Origin: Flagellimonas ochracea | GTDB lineage: Bacteria > Bacteroidota > Bacteroidia > Flavobacteriales > Flavobacteriaceae | DNA length: 64,000 nt | Direction of reading: 5' to 3' | Assembly (NCBI RefSeq): GCF_009903685.1 | Contig: NZ_JAAABI010000002.1 | Location: forward strand, 496,001 to 560,000 | Shown here: in pieces, positions 27,451 to 35,975 of the stretch | Layout: each line of letters starts with the position of its first letter | How positions within the stretch are numbered: position 1 is the stretch's first letter | The notes under the pieces: generated by a model | Told to the model about the DNA's origin: nothing | What the model saw: the letters and a program-made list of their open reading frames with translations, nothing else | The model's database searches: none | Position numbers and translations under genes: made by a program

Positions 27451-27482
27451 CCGCCAATTCTTAGGTTCATCAAGAATGGCGG
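27451..27482 (-). terminator. Likely terminator of the ALDH7 gene
   Basis: CCGCC-A-ATTCTT pairs with AAGAATGGCGG with one bulged base and a 9-base loop, just past the ALDH7 stop. The uridine run is weak on the reverse strand, so termination efficiency is uncertain. Confidence 0.55.
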
Positions 27483-27493
27483 TCTTTCGTTTT

Positions 27494-29047
27494 TTATAAA
27501 TCAAACTTGATGCCCTGGGCCAACGGAAGTTCAGTAGTATAGTTGATGGTATTTGTTTGTCTGCGCATGTATATTTTCCATGCATCAGAACCGCTTTCAC
27601 GTCCACCGCCGGTTTCCTTTTCTCCACCAAATGCGCCTCCAATCTCAGCTCCGGATGTTCCAATGTTTACATTGGCAATACCACAATCACTTCCAGCAGC
27701 GGAAAGAAATCGTTCAGCTTCCCTTAGATTATTGGTCATAATAGCCGAGGAAAGACCTTGTACCACACCGTTTTGTTGTGCAATGGCATTTTCTACACCC
27801 CCGGTATACTTCAACAGATATAATATTGGGGCAAAGGTTTCTTCCTGAACGATTTCAAACGAATTTTCAGCCTCCACGATTGCAGGTTTCACATAGCAGC
27901 CACTCTCATAGCCTTCACCTTTAAGCACACCTCCAGCAACCAAAATGTTACCGCCCTCTTTTTGAGCTTTTTGGAGTGCCTTCTCATACATTTCTACTGC
28001 ATCAGTATCGATCAAAGGACCCACGTGGTTGTTTTGGTCTAAAGGATTACCAATTTTAAGCTGTTTATAGGCGTCCACAATGGCATTTTTGACCTGATCA
28101 TAAATGGATTCATGAATTATCAGTCTTCGGGTTGAGGTGCAGCGTTGTCCTGCGGTGCCCACGGCACCGAAGACAGCACCGATTACTGTCATCTTTATAT
28201 CGGCATCTGGGGTTACTATAATGGCATTGTTTCCTCCTAGTTCCAACAAAGATTTTCCGAGCCGTGCAGCGACTTTTTGGGCCACAATTTTCCCCATTCT
28301 TATGGATCCTGTGGCGGAAACCAAAGGAATTCGCTTGTCATTTGTCATGAGCTCACCAACCTTATAATCTCCATTTATTAGACAGGAAATTCCCTCAGGG
28401 AGCTTATTATTCTTTAAAACTTCCGCAATTATGTTCTGGCAGGCAATGCCACATAAAGGGGTTTTTTCGGAAGGTTTCCATACACAGACATCGCCGCATA
28501 CCCACGCCAAGGCCGTATTCCATGCCCAAACAGCAACGGGGAAATTAAATGCTGAGATGATACCCACTACCCCAAGCGGATGATACTGTTCGTACATTCG
28601 GTGTCCAGGGCGTTCGGAGTGCATGGTCAATCCGTGCAACTGTCGGGAAAGGCCCACGGCAAAATCGCATATATCAATCATTTCCTGAACTTCTCCCAAA
28701 CCTTCCTGATATGATTTTCCCATTTCGTAGGAAACCAATTTCCCCAAAGGCTCTTTGAGTTCGCGTAGCTTTTCGCCAAATTGTCTGACAATTTCACCTC
28801 TTTGGGGAGCTGGAACCGTTCGCCACTCCATGAAAGCCTTGGTCGCGGTTGTCATCACTTTTTCATAATCTTCCGGGGTTGTAGAGGTAACCTTAGCAAT
28901 AAGCACTCCATCAACCGGGGAATATGATGCTATGGTTTCGCCAGTTCCGAAGAATTCAGAACCGATGGAAGTTCCCAAGTTGGTTTCTTTGACCCCAAGT
29001 TGTTCCAAGGCCTTATTGATACCAAAAGAAGCTGCGATATTTGACAT
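27494..29047 (-). CDS. Aldehyde dehydrogenase, ALDH7 (aminoadipate semialdehyde) type
   Basis: 517 residues. Closest by motif to ALDH7/antiquitin: GVVGIISAFNFPVAVWAWN, catalytic E269 (LLELGG), and nucleophile C303 (TAGQRCTSTRRL). ALDH7 oxidises L-2-aminoadipate 6-semialdehyde / piperideine-6-carboxylate in lysine breakdown. The neighbour 3-hydroxyanthranilate dioxygenase allows an alternative role on a muconate semialdehyde, so the substrate is not certain. NAD+-dependent and cytoplasmic. A TAGCTTTG -7 box lies 36 bases upstream, suggesting its own promoter. Confidence 0.88.
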   Translation of the reverse strand: MSNIAASFGINKALEQLGVKETNLGTSIGSEFFGTGETIASYSPVDGVLIAKVTSTTPEDYEKVMTTATKAFMEWRTVPAPQRGEIVRQFGEKLRELKEPLGKLVSYEMGKSYQEGLGEVQEMIDICDFAVGLSRQLHGLTMHSERPGHRMYEQYHPLGVVGIISAFNFPVAVWAWNTALAWVCGDVCVWKPSEKTPLCGIACQNIIAEVLKNNKLPEGISCLINGDYKVGELMTNDKRIPLVSATGSIRMGKIVAQKVAARLGKSLLELGGNNAIIVTPDADIKMTVIGAVFGAVGTAGQRCTSTRRLIIHESIYDQVKNAIVDAYKQLKIGNPLDQNNHVGPLIDTDAVEMYEKALQKAQKEGGNILVAGGVLKGEGYESGCYVKPAIVEAENSFEIVQEETFAPILYLLKYTGGVENAIAQQNGVVQGLSSAIMTNNLREAERFLSAAGSDCGIANVNIGTSGAEIGGAFGGEKETGGGRESGSDAWKIYMRRQTNTINYTTELPLAQGIKFDL

Positions 29048-29082
29048 TTATAACTTTTTGAATGTTTATTGTTAAATTTTCG

Positions 29083-29090
29083 CAAAGCTA
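29083..29090 (-). promoter_or_regulatory. Putative -7 box of the ALDH7 gene
   Basis: The reverse strand reads TAGCTTTG (TAnnTTTG), 36 bases upstream of the ATG in the gap after the DUF1304 gene. No clear -33 element. Confidence 0.4.
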
Positions 29091-29118
29091 CAAATAATCC
29101 AGAAGAGACTAAGGTGTT

Positions 29119-29493
29119 TTATGCCAAATGATGCAGTAAAAAAAGCAGTATTCCCATCAATGCGGGAAGCGCCTGCACGGTAAAAATCTTCTTGGAAGCG
29201 GTAATAGCACCATAGACGCCGGCCACAGCCACACAGCCCAAGAAGAAGAGTGCCACATATACTTGCCAAAGGGCATCTTGAATAAGCAGGGACCAAATGA
29301 GCCCAGCTGCCAAAAAACCGTTGTAAAGCCCCTGGTTGGCGGCCAAGGTTTTTGTTGGCTCAAACAGCTCCTCGGGAAAATTACGAAACACTTTTTTGGC
29401 CTTTGTGGTCCAGGCGAACATCTCCAACCATAAAAAGTATATGTGGAGCAAGGCCACAACGACAACGATGATCTTGGCTAGTAACAGTATCAT
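29119..29493 (-). CDS. DUF1304 family membrane protein
   Basis: 124 residues with about four membrane helices. The opening hydrophobic helix with LLHIYFLWLEMFAWTT and the LAANQGLYNGFLAAGL segment match the DUF1304 family. Function unknown. The start overlaps the stop of the dioxygenase gene as ATGA, so it is translationally coupled to it. Confidence 0.88.
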   Translation of the reverse strand: MILLLAKIIVVVVALLHIYFLWLEMFAWTTKAKKVFRNFPEELFEPTKTLAANQGLYNGFLAAGLIWSLLIQDALWQVYVALFFLGCVAVAGVYGAITASKKIFTVQALPALMGILLFLLHHLA

Positions 29494-30032
29494 TCTTTTT
29501 TTGCTATAAAACGTTCGTCAACGGGCATCACAGTCCCACAATTGTCACAGGTTCTCAATTTCTCTGAACCATAGAAGTGCTCGAAGTGCGCCAAAAAATC
29601 CTTTTCAATGTCAAGAAGCGTGAAATAGGCTTCATAAAGTTTATGGTTACAATTGTCACAAAACCAGAGCAGCCCATCATCCACATTCATACCAGCCCTT
29701 TTTCGCTCTACGACCAAGCCAATGGACCCTTCATAGCGGACCGGGGAATGAGGTATTTTGGCCGGATGAAGATACATATCTCCAGGACCGAGTTTCATGG
29801 TTTTTTTCTGCCCATCTTCCTGAATGTGCACTTCAATATTTCCTTCCAACTGATAAAACAATTCCTCTGTTTCGTTATAATGGTAGTCTTTCCGGGCATT
29901 GGGTCCCGCAACCACCATTACGATATAATCATCGGCATCTTTATATAAATTTTTGTTGCCCACAGGGGGCTTTAATGTAGCGCGATTTTCCTCAATCCAT
30001 TTATGAAGATTAAAGGGTGCTCTTATTGCCAT
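29490..30032 (-). CDS. nbaC: 3-hydroxyanthranilate 3,4-dioxygenase
   Basis: 180 residues. Iron ligands H51, E57 and H95, and substrate residues R47 and R99, fall at the same positions as in the Cupriavidus enzyme. A C-terminal rubredoxin-like site has C125/C128 and C162/C165. It opens the ring of 3-hydroxyanthranilate to 2-amino-3-carboxymuconate semialdehyde (EC 1.13.11.6) in the kynurenine route of tryptophan breakdown or NAD synthesis. No other kynurenine genes are within the window. Confidence 0.95.
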   Translation of the reverse strand: MAIRAPFNLHKWIEENRATLKPPVGNKNLYKDADDYIVMVVAGPNARKDYHYNETEELFYQLEGNIEVHIQEDGQKKTMKLGPGDMYLHPAKIPHSPVRYEGSIGLVVERKRAGMNVDDGLLWFCDNCNHKLYEAYFTLLDIEKDFLAHFEHFYGSEKLRTCDNCGTVMPVDERFIAKKE

Positions 30033-30087
30033 AAATCAACATTTTAGGAAAGGTAAAAAAAACCTTGTTGGGAACATAGGCTAAAAC

Positions 30088-30119
30088 AAAAAAAGCCTGC
30101 TTTCAAAACGGGCCTTCTT
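30088..30119 (-). terminator. Possible terminator after the CAP lipoprotein gene
   Basis: Imperfect GCCTG/CGGGC stem followed on the reverse strand by a run of T. It lies between the CAP gene stop and the dioxygenase start. The stem has a mismatch on the reverse strand, so this is a weak call. Confidence 0.45.
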
Positions 30120-30141
30120 GCTATAGGGTTGAAAGAATTAT

Positions 30142-30654
30142 TTATTCAATGGTTAAAAAAATCTGGGTAAAATAAGGTCTGCCCGCCTTATCCAATTGAA
30201 CGCTCAAGGTGGTATGTGTATAATTGCCTTCCAAAGCTGCCCTATGCGAGGCACTGTTGAGCCAACCCTCCAAAGCTTGCTCGGCAGTGGTGTAAAATCG
30301 GGCCACATTTTCCGAAACCGATTTTGCATTGGTCTCTTCGGCTATTTTGGAGGCTCTCTCCTCAAAGTTGTCGTGGCTCAAACTGTTTTTGGAAATCATA
30401 TATTCATTATGTTCCTGGGCGTATTTATAGGCAGAAGGACTTTTCTCCAAAGCATCGACTCCTACGGAATTGCGGTATGCATTGACCAAGTCCAATAGCG
30501 TTCCTTCCATTTCAGTGGGTTCAATGGTCTCCTTTTCATTCTCCGAAAGAGCCTCAATAAGTTCCTGCTCTTCCTGCTCTGCAGATGAGGTACTGCACAT
30601 GCTCAACCCCATCATCATTGCAATCACAAAGACTGCTCCAATCAATCGTTTCAT
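30142..30654 (-). CDS. CAP domain (SCP/PR1-like) lipoprotein
   Basis: 170 residues with a lipoprotein signal (GLSMC, Cys20). The CAP fold is recognisable: LVNAYRNSVGVDALEKS at the N-terminus, SHDNFEERA with the first His, SENVA with Glu, and GWLNSASHRAALEG with the second His. Bacterial CAP proteins are secreted, of mostly unknown function; some bind cations or lipids. The gene stands alone between CvpA and the dioxygenase. Confidence 0.9.
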   Translation of the reverse strand: MKRLIGAVFVIAMMMGLSMCSTSSAEQEEQELIEALSENEKETIEPTEMEGTLLDLVNAYRNSVGVDALEKSPSAYKYAQEHNEYMISKNSLSHDNFEERASKIAEETNAKSVSENVARFYTTAEQALEGWLNSASHRAALEGNYTHTTLSVQLDKAGRPYFTQIFLTIE

Positions 30655-30844
30655 TTTTCAATAGTGTTCGTTGGACCTGTTCCAAGGGTCCTAAGTGTTC
30701 TCGAGGCTAATCTAATGGAGAGAAAGCGTTAGTCCATAGAATTTCCATAGGAGGGCATATTCCTACGTTAAACGGTAGCTATGGAACGATTAAGTGCTAT
30801 TTTGGAGTAAGGGCCTATGCCGTTCGTCGATGAAAAGATACCTT

Positions 30845-31369
30845 TTATATAATCTGTTGGTTCGACTCTTCAGGGGCTTCAGGCTCTTTTTCTTCAAGGA
30901 CCATTGAAAAAACAAAAGCTCCGATTTCTTTTACGGGCTCGTAAAAAACGGACTCTTTTTTCGTTTCTTCATTTATAATGCTGAAGGAGTCCGTTAACCG
31001 TTCAAAAAAGATGAGAAAAGCACCTAAAATAATGGCCGCTTTCAGAGCACCAAAGAGGCCTCCAGCTATTTTATTCAAAAGGCCCAACATGGCAAAATCA
31101 GCAATTTTGGTTAAAAATTTGCCCGCAAATTGAACAGCCACCACGATAATGAAAAAGGTTATTAGAAAAGCGGCTATCTTCACATATTGTTCCCCCCAAT
31201 CAAAGTTTTGGGAAAGATATTCCGCGGTAATGTAAGAGAAATGGATGGACCCATAAATTCCAGCTATCAGGGCAATCAAAGAAGCTATTTCCACGAATAG
31301 GCCATTCTTGAGGCCTTTATAAAGGCCCCAGACTAAGAGAATTCCAATTACAATATCCAAGAAACTCAT
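30845..31369 (-). CDS. CvpA family membrane protein
   Basis: 174 residues from MSFLDIVIGILLVWG; a longer frame to 31531 overlaps the divergent gene and is rejected. Four membrane helices, with KGLKNGLFVEIASLIALIAG and LLNKIAGGLFGALKAAII typical of CvpA (colicin V production). Possible roles are envelope maintenance and biofilm regulation. A TATATTTG box overlaps the region of the divergent promoter. Confidence 0.88.
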   Translation of the reverse strand: MSFLDIVIGILLVWGLYKGLKNGLFVEIASLIALIAGIYGSIHFSYITAEYLSQNFDWGEQYVKIAAFLITFFIIVVAVQFAGKFLTKIADFAMLGLLNKIAGGLFGALKAAIILGAFLIFFERLTDSFSIINEETKKESVFYEPVKEIGAFVFSMVLEEKEPEAPEESNQQII

Positions 31370-31383
31370 AGGAGCGGTTTTAA

Positions 31384-31391
31384 CAAATATA
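31384..31391 (-). promoter_or_regulatory. -7 box of the cvpA gene
   Basis: The reverse strand reads TATATTTG (TAnnTTTG), 14 bases upstream of the cvpA ATG, facing away from the box at 31405-31412. Confidence 0.45.
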
Positions 31392-31404
31392 GAATATTGA
31401 TTTG

Positions 31405-31412
31405 TACCTTTG
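31405..31412 (+). promoter_or_regulatory. -7 box of the 31431 gene
   Basis: TACCTTTG matches TAnnTTTG, 18 bases upstream of the ATG at 31431. It argues against a longer start at 31410. The -33 element is weak. Confidence 0.5.
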
Positions 31413-31430
31413 GAACTCTTAAAAATTAAG

Positions 31431-31787
31431 ATGTCCAGAGACGAAAAACTGAGGGAAAGATGGGATTTGTTGGTCGAAAAACTATCCAAACAGTTTTCGG
31501 ATGGCGACCCTTTGGAAATAGATGGTATCATTTATTTGGTCGGGGTACAAGAATTGGGCAATTTCCATAGAGGTTTTAAGAAGGACGAGAAAATAAATCT
31601 GATGCATGTCGCCATCTGTAGATTATTGGAGCCTTATGGATATTACGATTTTGATTTTTTTGATGAGGATGGGTGGCCCCATTTCAAAATAAAGGAGCAA
31701 TTACCGCCTTTGAAGGCTGGAGAGCAGTCCGTCCTAATGAAAGAAGCATTGGTGAATTACTTTTTAGAGAAAAAATATATCCCTTGA
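31431..31787 (+). CDS. Conserved Bacteroidota protein, unknown
   Basis: 118 residues from MSRDEKLRERWDLLVEKLS. The start is supported by a TACCTTTG box ending 18 bases before it. The centre reads IIYLVGVQELGNFHRGFKK and the end is acidic and aromatic (GYYDFDFFDEDGWPHF). I recognise it only as a conserved Bacteroidota hypothetical protein. The next gene starts directly after the stop, so it is the first gene of an operon with the ABM protein and glpD. Confidence 0.78.
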   Translation: MSRDEKLRERWDLLVEKLSKQFSDGDPLEIDGIIYLVGVQELGNFHRGFKKDEKINLMHVAICRLLEPYGYYDFDFFDEDGWPHFKIKEQLPPLKAGEQSVLMKEALVNYFLEKKYIP

Positions 31788-32105
31788 ATGGAACTACAAA
31801 ATCCCTATTATGCCGTAATTTTTACCAGCATCCGAACCGAGGGCGACCACGATTATAACGAAATGGCAAATAAGATGGTTGACCTAGCCAGACAACAACC
31901 TGGTTTTTTGGATGTTGAAAGTGCAAGGGATGGATTGGGAATAACGGTTAGTTATTGGGAAAGTTTAGAGGCCATTGCCCTTTGGAAGTCCAATGTGGAA
32001 CACCAAATAGCACAAAAAAAAGGTATACGGAGTTGGTATTCATGTTACAGAGTGCGTATTTGTCGCGTAGAACGGGACTATGAGTTCAAAAAAAACAAAA
32101 AATAG
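31788..32105 (+). CDS. Antibiotic-biosynthesis-monooxygenase (ABM) domain protein
   Basis: 105 residues with a dimeric alpha/beta-barrel ABM pattern (YYAVIFTSIRTEGDHDYNEM, QPGFLDVESARDGLGITVSYW). Proteins of this fold include heme-degrading and quinol oxygenases, but no substrate can be assigned. It starts at the base after the previous stop and lies 3 bases before glpD. Confidence 0.85.
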   Translation: MELQNPYYAVIFTSIRTEGDHDYNEMANKMVDLARQQPGFLDVESARDGLGITVSYWESLEAIALWKSNVEHQIAQKKGIRSWYSCYRVRICRVERDYEFKKNKK

Positions 32106-32108
32106 CAT

Positions 32109-33776
32109 ATGGAAGAAAATGTCAGATTTTCCAATCTAAACCGAGCAAACATAATTGAAAGAGCCTCGAAGGAGTCGTTCGACCTTGTGGTCATTGGTGG
32201 AGGAATTACCGGAGGAGGTATCGCTTTGGATGCGGCTTCTCGTGGACTAAAAGTAATTTTGTTGGAAAAAGGGGACTTTGCTTCGGGTACCAGCAGTAAA
32301 TCAACTAAGCTCATCCATGGTGGACTCCGATATCTGAAACAATTTGATTTTTGGCTGGTGAAGGAAGTGGGCTCCGAAAGAGCCATTGTGCATAAGCTGG
32401 CCCCACATCTGGTATTGCCAGAAAAAATGTTACTGCCCCTAATTGAAGGCGGGTCCTACGGTAAATGGCTCACCTCGATCGGTTTAAAGGTTTATGACAT
32501 TCTTGCTCAAGTCACGGGAGAGGATAAACGTCAGATGTTGGACAAGAAAGAAGCCTTGAAGCTGGAACCTCTTTTACCAAAAAAGATTTTGAACGGAGCA
32601 GGGTACTACGCAGAATACCGCACAGATGATGCCCGGTTGACATTGGAAAATATTAAGACCAGCTTAAAATATGGGGCACAGGCTCTGAACTATGCTCGGG
32701 TTACGGACTTCATTTATGATGATGGCATGGTTGCAGGAGTAAGAGTGCACGATGAAACGTCAGGAAAAGAATTTGAGATAAATTCAAAATATGTAATCAG
32801 TGCTGCAGGACCCTGGGTGGATGAGCTTAGAGCCATGAACAATTCCAAAAAAGGCAAGCGTTTGCATTTGACCAAAGGGGTACATTTGGTTTTTCCAAAA
32901 GAAAAACTACCTGTAAAACAGTCAGTGTATTTTGATATTCCCGATGGCCGGATGATGTTCGCCATACCAAGAGGCAAGGTCACCTATGTCGGAACCACGG
33001 ACACCAATTACAATTTGGACAAAGATCACGTTACCACCGACATCGCAGATGCCATCTATTTAATATCTGCCGTAAACAATATGTTCCCAAAAATCAATTT
33101 GGAGTTGGATGATATTGTATCGTCATGGGCCGGATTAAGACCCTTGATTCATGAAGAGGGCAAGTCAGCGTCAGAACTTTCCCGAAAGGATGAAATCTTC
33201 ACATCAGAATCTGGATTGGTGAGCATCGCTGGAGGAAAGCTTACTGGGTATCGAAAAATGGCAGAGCGTGTGGTCAATCGTATTGCCAACAAGTTGGAAG
33301 AAGACCATCAACAAAAGGTAAAAGGCAGTTCTACCGATAAAATTCCTCTTGCTGGAAGCGATTTCAGAAAGTTTAAACATGTCAAAAAATATATTGCAGA
33401 AGTATCTGAACGTCTCAATAAAGAGGGGTTCTCGGAGTACGATGCGTGGTATTTGGTAACCACCTACGGTAAGCAGACTGAAAAAATATGGGATAATTAT
33501 CTAACATTAAAGAAAAACGATTCCCAAGAACGGATGATTCGGGCTGAGGTGCAATTTTCCATCGCCCACGAAATGTCGTTGAATCCATTGGATTTCTTCA
33601 TAAGAAGAACAGGACGGCTTTATTTCGACATTGATAGCATAAGACAGTACATGGGGCCCGTTTTCGAAGAGTTCAAGACTGCTTACGGATATAATGAAGC
33701 ACAAATGAAAGAATTTAAGGAAAAGTTGGAGGAGGAATTGGATATCCATTCCAACTTTTCCTTAGAACGGAACTAG
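32109..33776 (+). CDS. glpD: Glycerol-3-phosphate dehydrogenase, FAD-dependent
   Basis: 555 residues. The FAD-binding motif LVVIGGGITGGGIALDAASRG and the GlpD segment GTSSKSTKLIHGGLRYL are present, and SWAGLRPLIHEEG and SIAGGKLTGYRKMAERVV are further family signatures. It oxidises sn-glycerol-3-phosphate to dihydroxyacetone phosphate and feeds electrons to quinone at the inner membrane. The reductive counterpart gpsA is 2.2 kb away. No glycerol kinase or facilitator is in the window, so phospholipid-derived glycerol phosphate is possible. Confidence 0.95.
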   Translation: MEENVRFSNLNRANIIERASKESFDLVVIGGGITGGGIALDAASRGLKVILLEKGDFASGTSSKSTKLIHGGLRYLKQFDFWLVKEVGSERAIVHKLAPHLVLPEKMLLPLIEGGSYGKWLTSIGLKVYDILAQVTGEDKRQMLDKKEALKLEPLLPKKILNGAGYYAEYRTDDARLTLENIKTSLKYGAQALNYARVTDFIYDDGMVAGVRVHDETSGKEFEINSKYVISAAGPWVDELRAMNNSKKGKRLHLTKGVHLVFPKEKLPVKQSVYFDIPDGRMMFAIPRGKVTYVGTTDTNYNLDKDHVTTDIADAIYLISAVNNMFPKINLELDDIVSSWAGLRPLIHEEGKSASELSRKDEIFTSESGLVSIAGGKLTGYRKMAERVVNRIANKLEEDHQQKVKGSSTDKIPLAGSDFRKFKHVKKYIAEVSERLNKEGFSEYDAWYLVTTYGKQTEKIWDNYLTLKKNDSQERMIRAEVQFSIAHEMSLNPLDFFIRRTGRLYFDIDSIRQYMGPVFEEFKTAYGYNEAQMKEFKEKLEEELDIHSNFSLERN

Positions 33777-35098
33777 TTGTTTAGACCAACTATATCCTGT
33801 GCCCATTTAATGATTAGGTTAATGGTGCCTTCGTCCCATTTCCCTGGTTTTCCCTCAAAGGAGTTTTTAGGACTTTCGTGGATGGTGTTCCAGTGATCAA
33901 GTCCCGGATATTCATACAAAATATGGTCATTATGCCCGTTTCTTTTCAATACTTCGATGATCATGTGATTGTCAAAGGCAGACATGATCCAGTCGTGTTC
34001 CCCACGTAGAATACGAATGGGGACTTTTATTTTTTCCCACTGACCGGCCAAATCAATATCCTGTAATTGTTGATAATATGCCACGGGGCGACCATACATA
34101 TGGGCTGGAGCATGATAATTGTATTCCGCTAGGGCAGGATAGGCATCGACCACTTCCTGATAGGTCTTTTTTTCGATCAACATCCCATAGTAAAGTGGAA
34201 AATAGTACTTGTTCATTTTTTCAACAATTTCCGATTCGGTGTTCCCTTGAAATTGAAGTATACGTCGTTCAATTTCCAACATGTGCTCAAACCAGGTCTT
34301 GAAAAAAGTGCCATCGGAAATAACCCCGGCTAGATTAAATTCGTTGGCCAACATCGGTGCTAGGGCACTACCCATGCTGGATCCATAGGCCACAATTTTT
34401 GAAGTATCCACATAGGGTTTGGACTTTAAACTTTTTATAGCGGCACGATATCCCTCAAGGTCGGTAAGAAAATCGGAACTACCGCAATCTCCATCACTGT
34501 CACCAACTCCGGGCTTTTCAATACGCATAACCACCATTCCCGATTTTTCTACCAAATCTTTAATAGTCTGTACCCAATTTCCGCTACGCCCTGGATAGGT
34601 TTCAATACTGGAACAGCTAAGACCACCAATCAAAACAATGGCAGGTTGTTTGCCCGCTTTTTTGGGCCTGGTGATTATGGTACGCTGAGTAATGCCGTAG
34701 GGACTGGTCACTTCTTCATAAAAGGTATCCAATCCATCATGTGTTTCCTTTGGTCTAGGTTTCAATTCCACAATGGCCTCAACGCGATTGGCTCCGCGTA
34801 GTGCAACAATCCTGGTTGGATTGTTGGCCCTTAGGCCATAAGAAACATCCGTCCAGACCTCATCGTCTTTAATCAACCGGCCGTCAACTTCAATAATAAT
34901 ATCTCCGGTTTGAAACCCTGCTTCTTCCAAAACACTTTTAGGATTTATTTTGATGATTTCCGCTCCCGGTCTCTCTGTTGTCGGGGAATTTATGGTGGCC
35001 TCCCATGAACATCGTCTGCCTAACATTTGGGAATGCATGGGCAGGAGCACCAATATGAAAAGAACACCTGTTAATAAACTTTTGTTTTTGAGTTTCAT
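33773..35098 (-). CDS. Secreted alpha/beta hydrolase with N-terminal PDZ-like domain
   Basis: 441 residues. A signal peptide ends near LPMHSQ, then a PDZ-like domain (residues about 50-110; KSVLEEAGFQTGDIIIEVDG) and an alpha/beta hydrolase domain with nucleophile GSSMG, Asp in RGEHDWIM and His in GLDHWNT. The periplasmic location follows from the signal. The natural ester or peptide is unknown. The stop shares a CTAG with the convergent glpD stop. Confidence 0.88.
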   Translation of the reverse strand: MKLKNKSLLTGVLFILVLLPMHSQMLGRRCSWEATINSPTTERPGAEIIKINPKSVLEEAGFQTGDIIIEVDGRLIKDDEVWTDVSYGLRANNPTRIVALRGANRVEAIVELKPRPKETHDGLDTFYEEVTSPYGITQRTIITRPKKAGKQPAIVLIGGLSCSSIETYPGRSGNWVQTIKDLVEKSGMVVMRIEKPGVGDSDGDCGSSDFLTDLEGYRAAIKSLKSKPYVDTSKIVAYGSSMGSALAPMLANEFNLAGVISDGTFFKTWFEHMLEIERRILQFQGNTESEIVEKMNKYYFPLYYGMLIEKKTYQEVVDAYPALAEYNYHAPAHMYGRPVAYYQQLQDIDLAGQWEKIKVPIRILRGEHDWIMSAFDNHMIIEVLKRNGHNDHILYEYPGLDHWNTIHESPKNSFEGKPGKWDEGTINLIIKWAQDIVGLNN

Positions 35099-35221
35099 GT
35101 ATAAGGATTTATGATTTCCTTAAAACTAGAATGTCTATTTTTAGAGACAGGTTAATTTATATGAAACGCGCAGCTTTTTATATCAAATTGCCCTGATCAA
35201 TGACTTGTAGTCTCCTTGGAT

Positions 35222-35974
35222 ATGAAATCGAGCGACCGTTTTTACATTTTTAATTCAAGAATTGCGACCCACGTCCTCTTTTGGTTGTTTTATTATGTTC
35301 TTTTTGGCCTTATTTGGGTCGGGGACAAAGGATACGTGGCCTCTTTTTATTTGGAATTCATACTCTTGCCCATCCGTATTTTGGCTGTTTACATAACCAT
35401 TTATTTTCTGTTGCCGCAGTTTTTGTTGAAGAAAAAATATGCCCACTTTTTGGTAGGTTATGGAATCACTTTGCTGGTTGGAGGATTTATGCAACGGGTG
35501 TTTATCCATTTTTTTTATGAAGAACTCTTACTGAACGATACCAGTTCGGGATTGTTCAGCATTATGATGTGGGTAAGGGCCATTGTACTAATCAATACAA
35601 CTGTTCTTTTCGTTCTTGGGGTTAAGTTATTTCAGTTATGGTCCATGGAACGGGATAAAAACAAGGCCCTGGAAAATGACATTCTGGAAATTAGGGCCAA
35701 CCGAAAAACCCATAGGGTTTCTATCCAGGAAATACTTTATGTGGAAGGATTGGGGAACTATGTCACCTATCATCTTGCCGATGATAGCAAGATAACCAGT
35801 TATGGAAGTATAAAAGGGGCCCTCCAACAGTTACCCAACAATTTTAGACGCGTTCACAAATCCTACATTGTGAACAAGGAACATATAAAATCCTATGATG
35901 CCATGAGCATAGACATTCAAGATAGGACTATTCCTCGGGGCAAAAGTGTTTCGGATAAGATATTGATGCCCTAG
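35222..35974 (+). CDS. Membrane-bound LytTR family regulator
   Basis: 250 residues from the ATG at 35222; a TTG two codons earlier is less likely. About four membrane helices (residues 12-135), a linker, then a LytTR DNA-binding domain from about 160 (IQEILYVEGLGNYVTYHLAD, RRVHKSYIVNK). LytTR normally follows a response-regulator receiver; here a membrane sensor is fused instead, so it is probably a one-component regulator. Its target is unknown; the neighbours are the hydrolase and gpsA. Confidence 0.88.
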   Translation: MKSSDRFYIFNSRIATHVLFWLFYYVLFGLIWVGDKGYVASFYLEFILLPIRILAVYITIYFLLPQFLLKKKYAHFLVGYGITLLVGGFMQRVFIHFFYEELLLNDTSSGLFSIMMWVRAIVLINTTVLFVLGVKLFQLWSMERDKNKALENDILEIRANRKTHRVSIQEILYVEGLGNYVTYHLADDSKITSYGSIKGALQQLPNNFRRVHKSYIVNKEHIKSYDAMSIDIQDRTIPRGKSVSDKILMP

Positions 35975-35975
35975 A

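Larger units (their letters stand above)
27136..27493. other. Intergenic region with two stem-loops
   Basis: 358 bases, AT-rich near the OmpA-like start. It holds a 10-bp perfect stem at 27365-27409 and a terminator-like hairpin at 27451-27482. I see no coding frame or RNA gene family. Confidence 0.6.

Noticed and set aside
27451..27482. CRISPR-like or attC-like element
   Set aside because: Only a single stem; no repeated units and no attC core (GTTRRRY) are seen.
31370..31531. N-terminal extension of CvpA
   Set aside because: It runs antisense over the divergent small gene and lacks membrane character.
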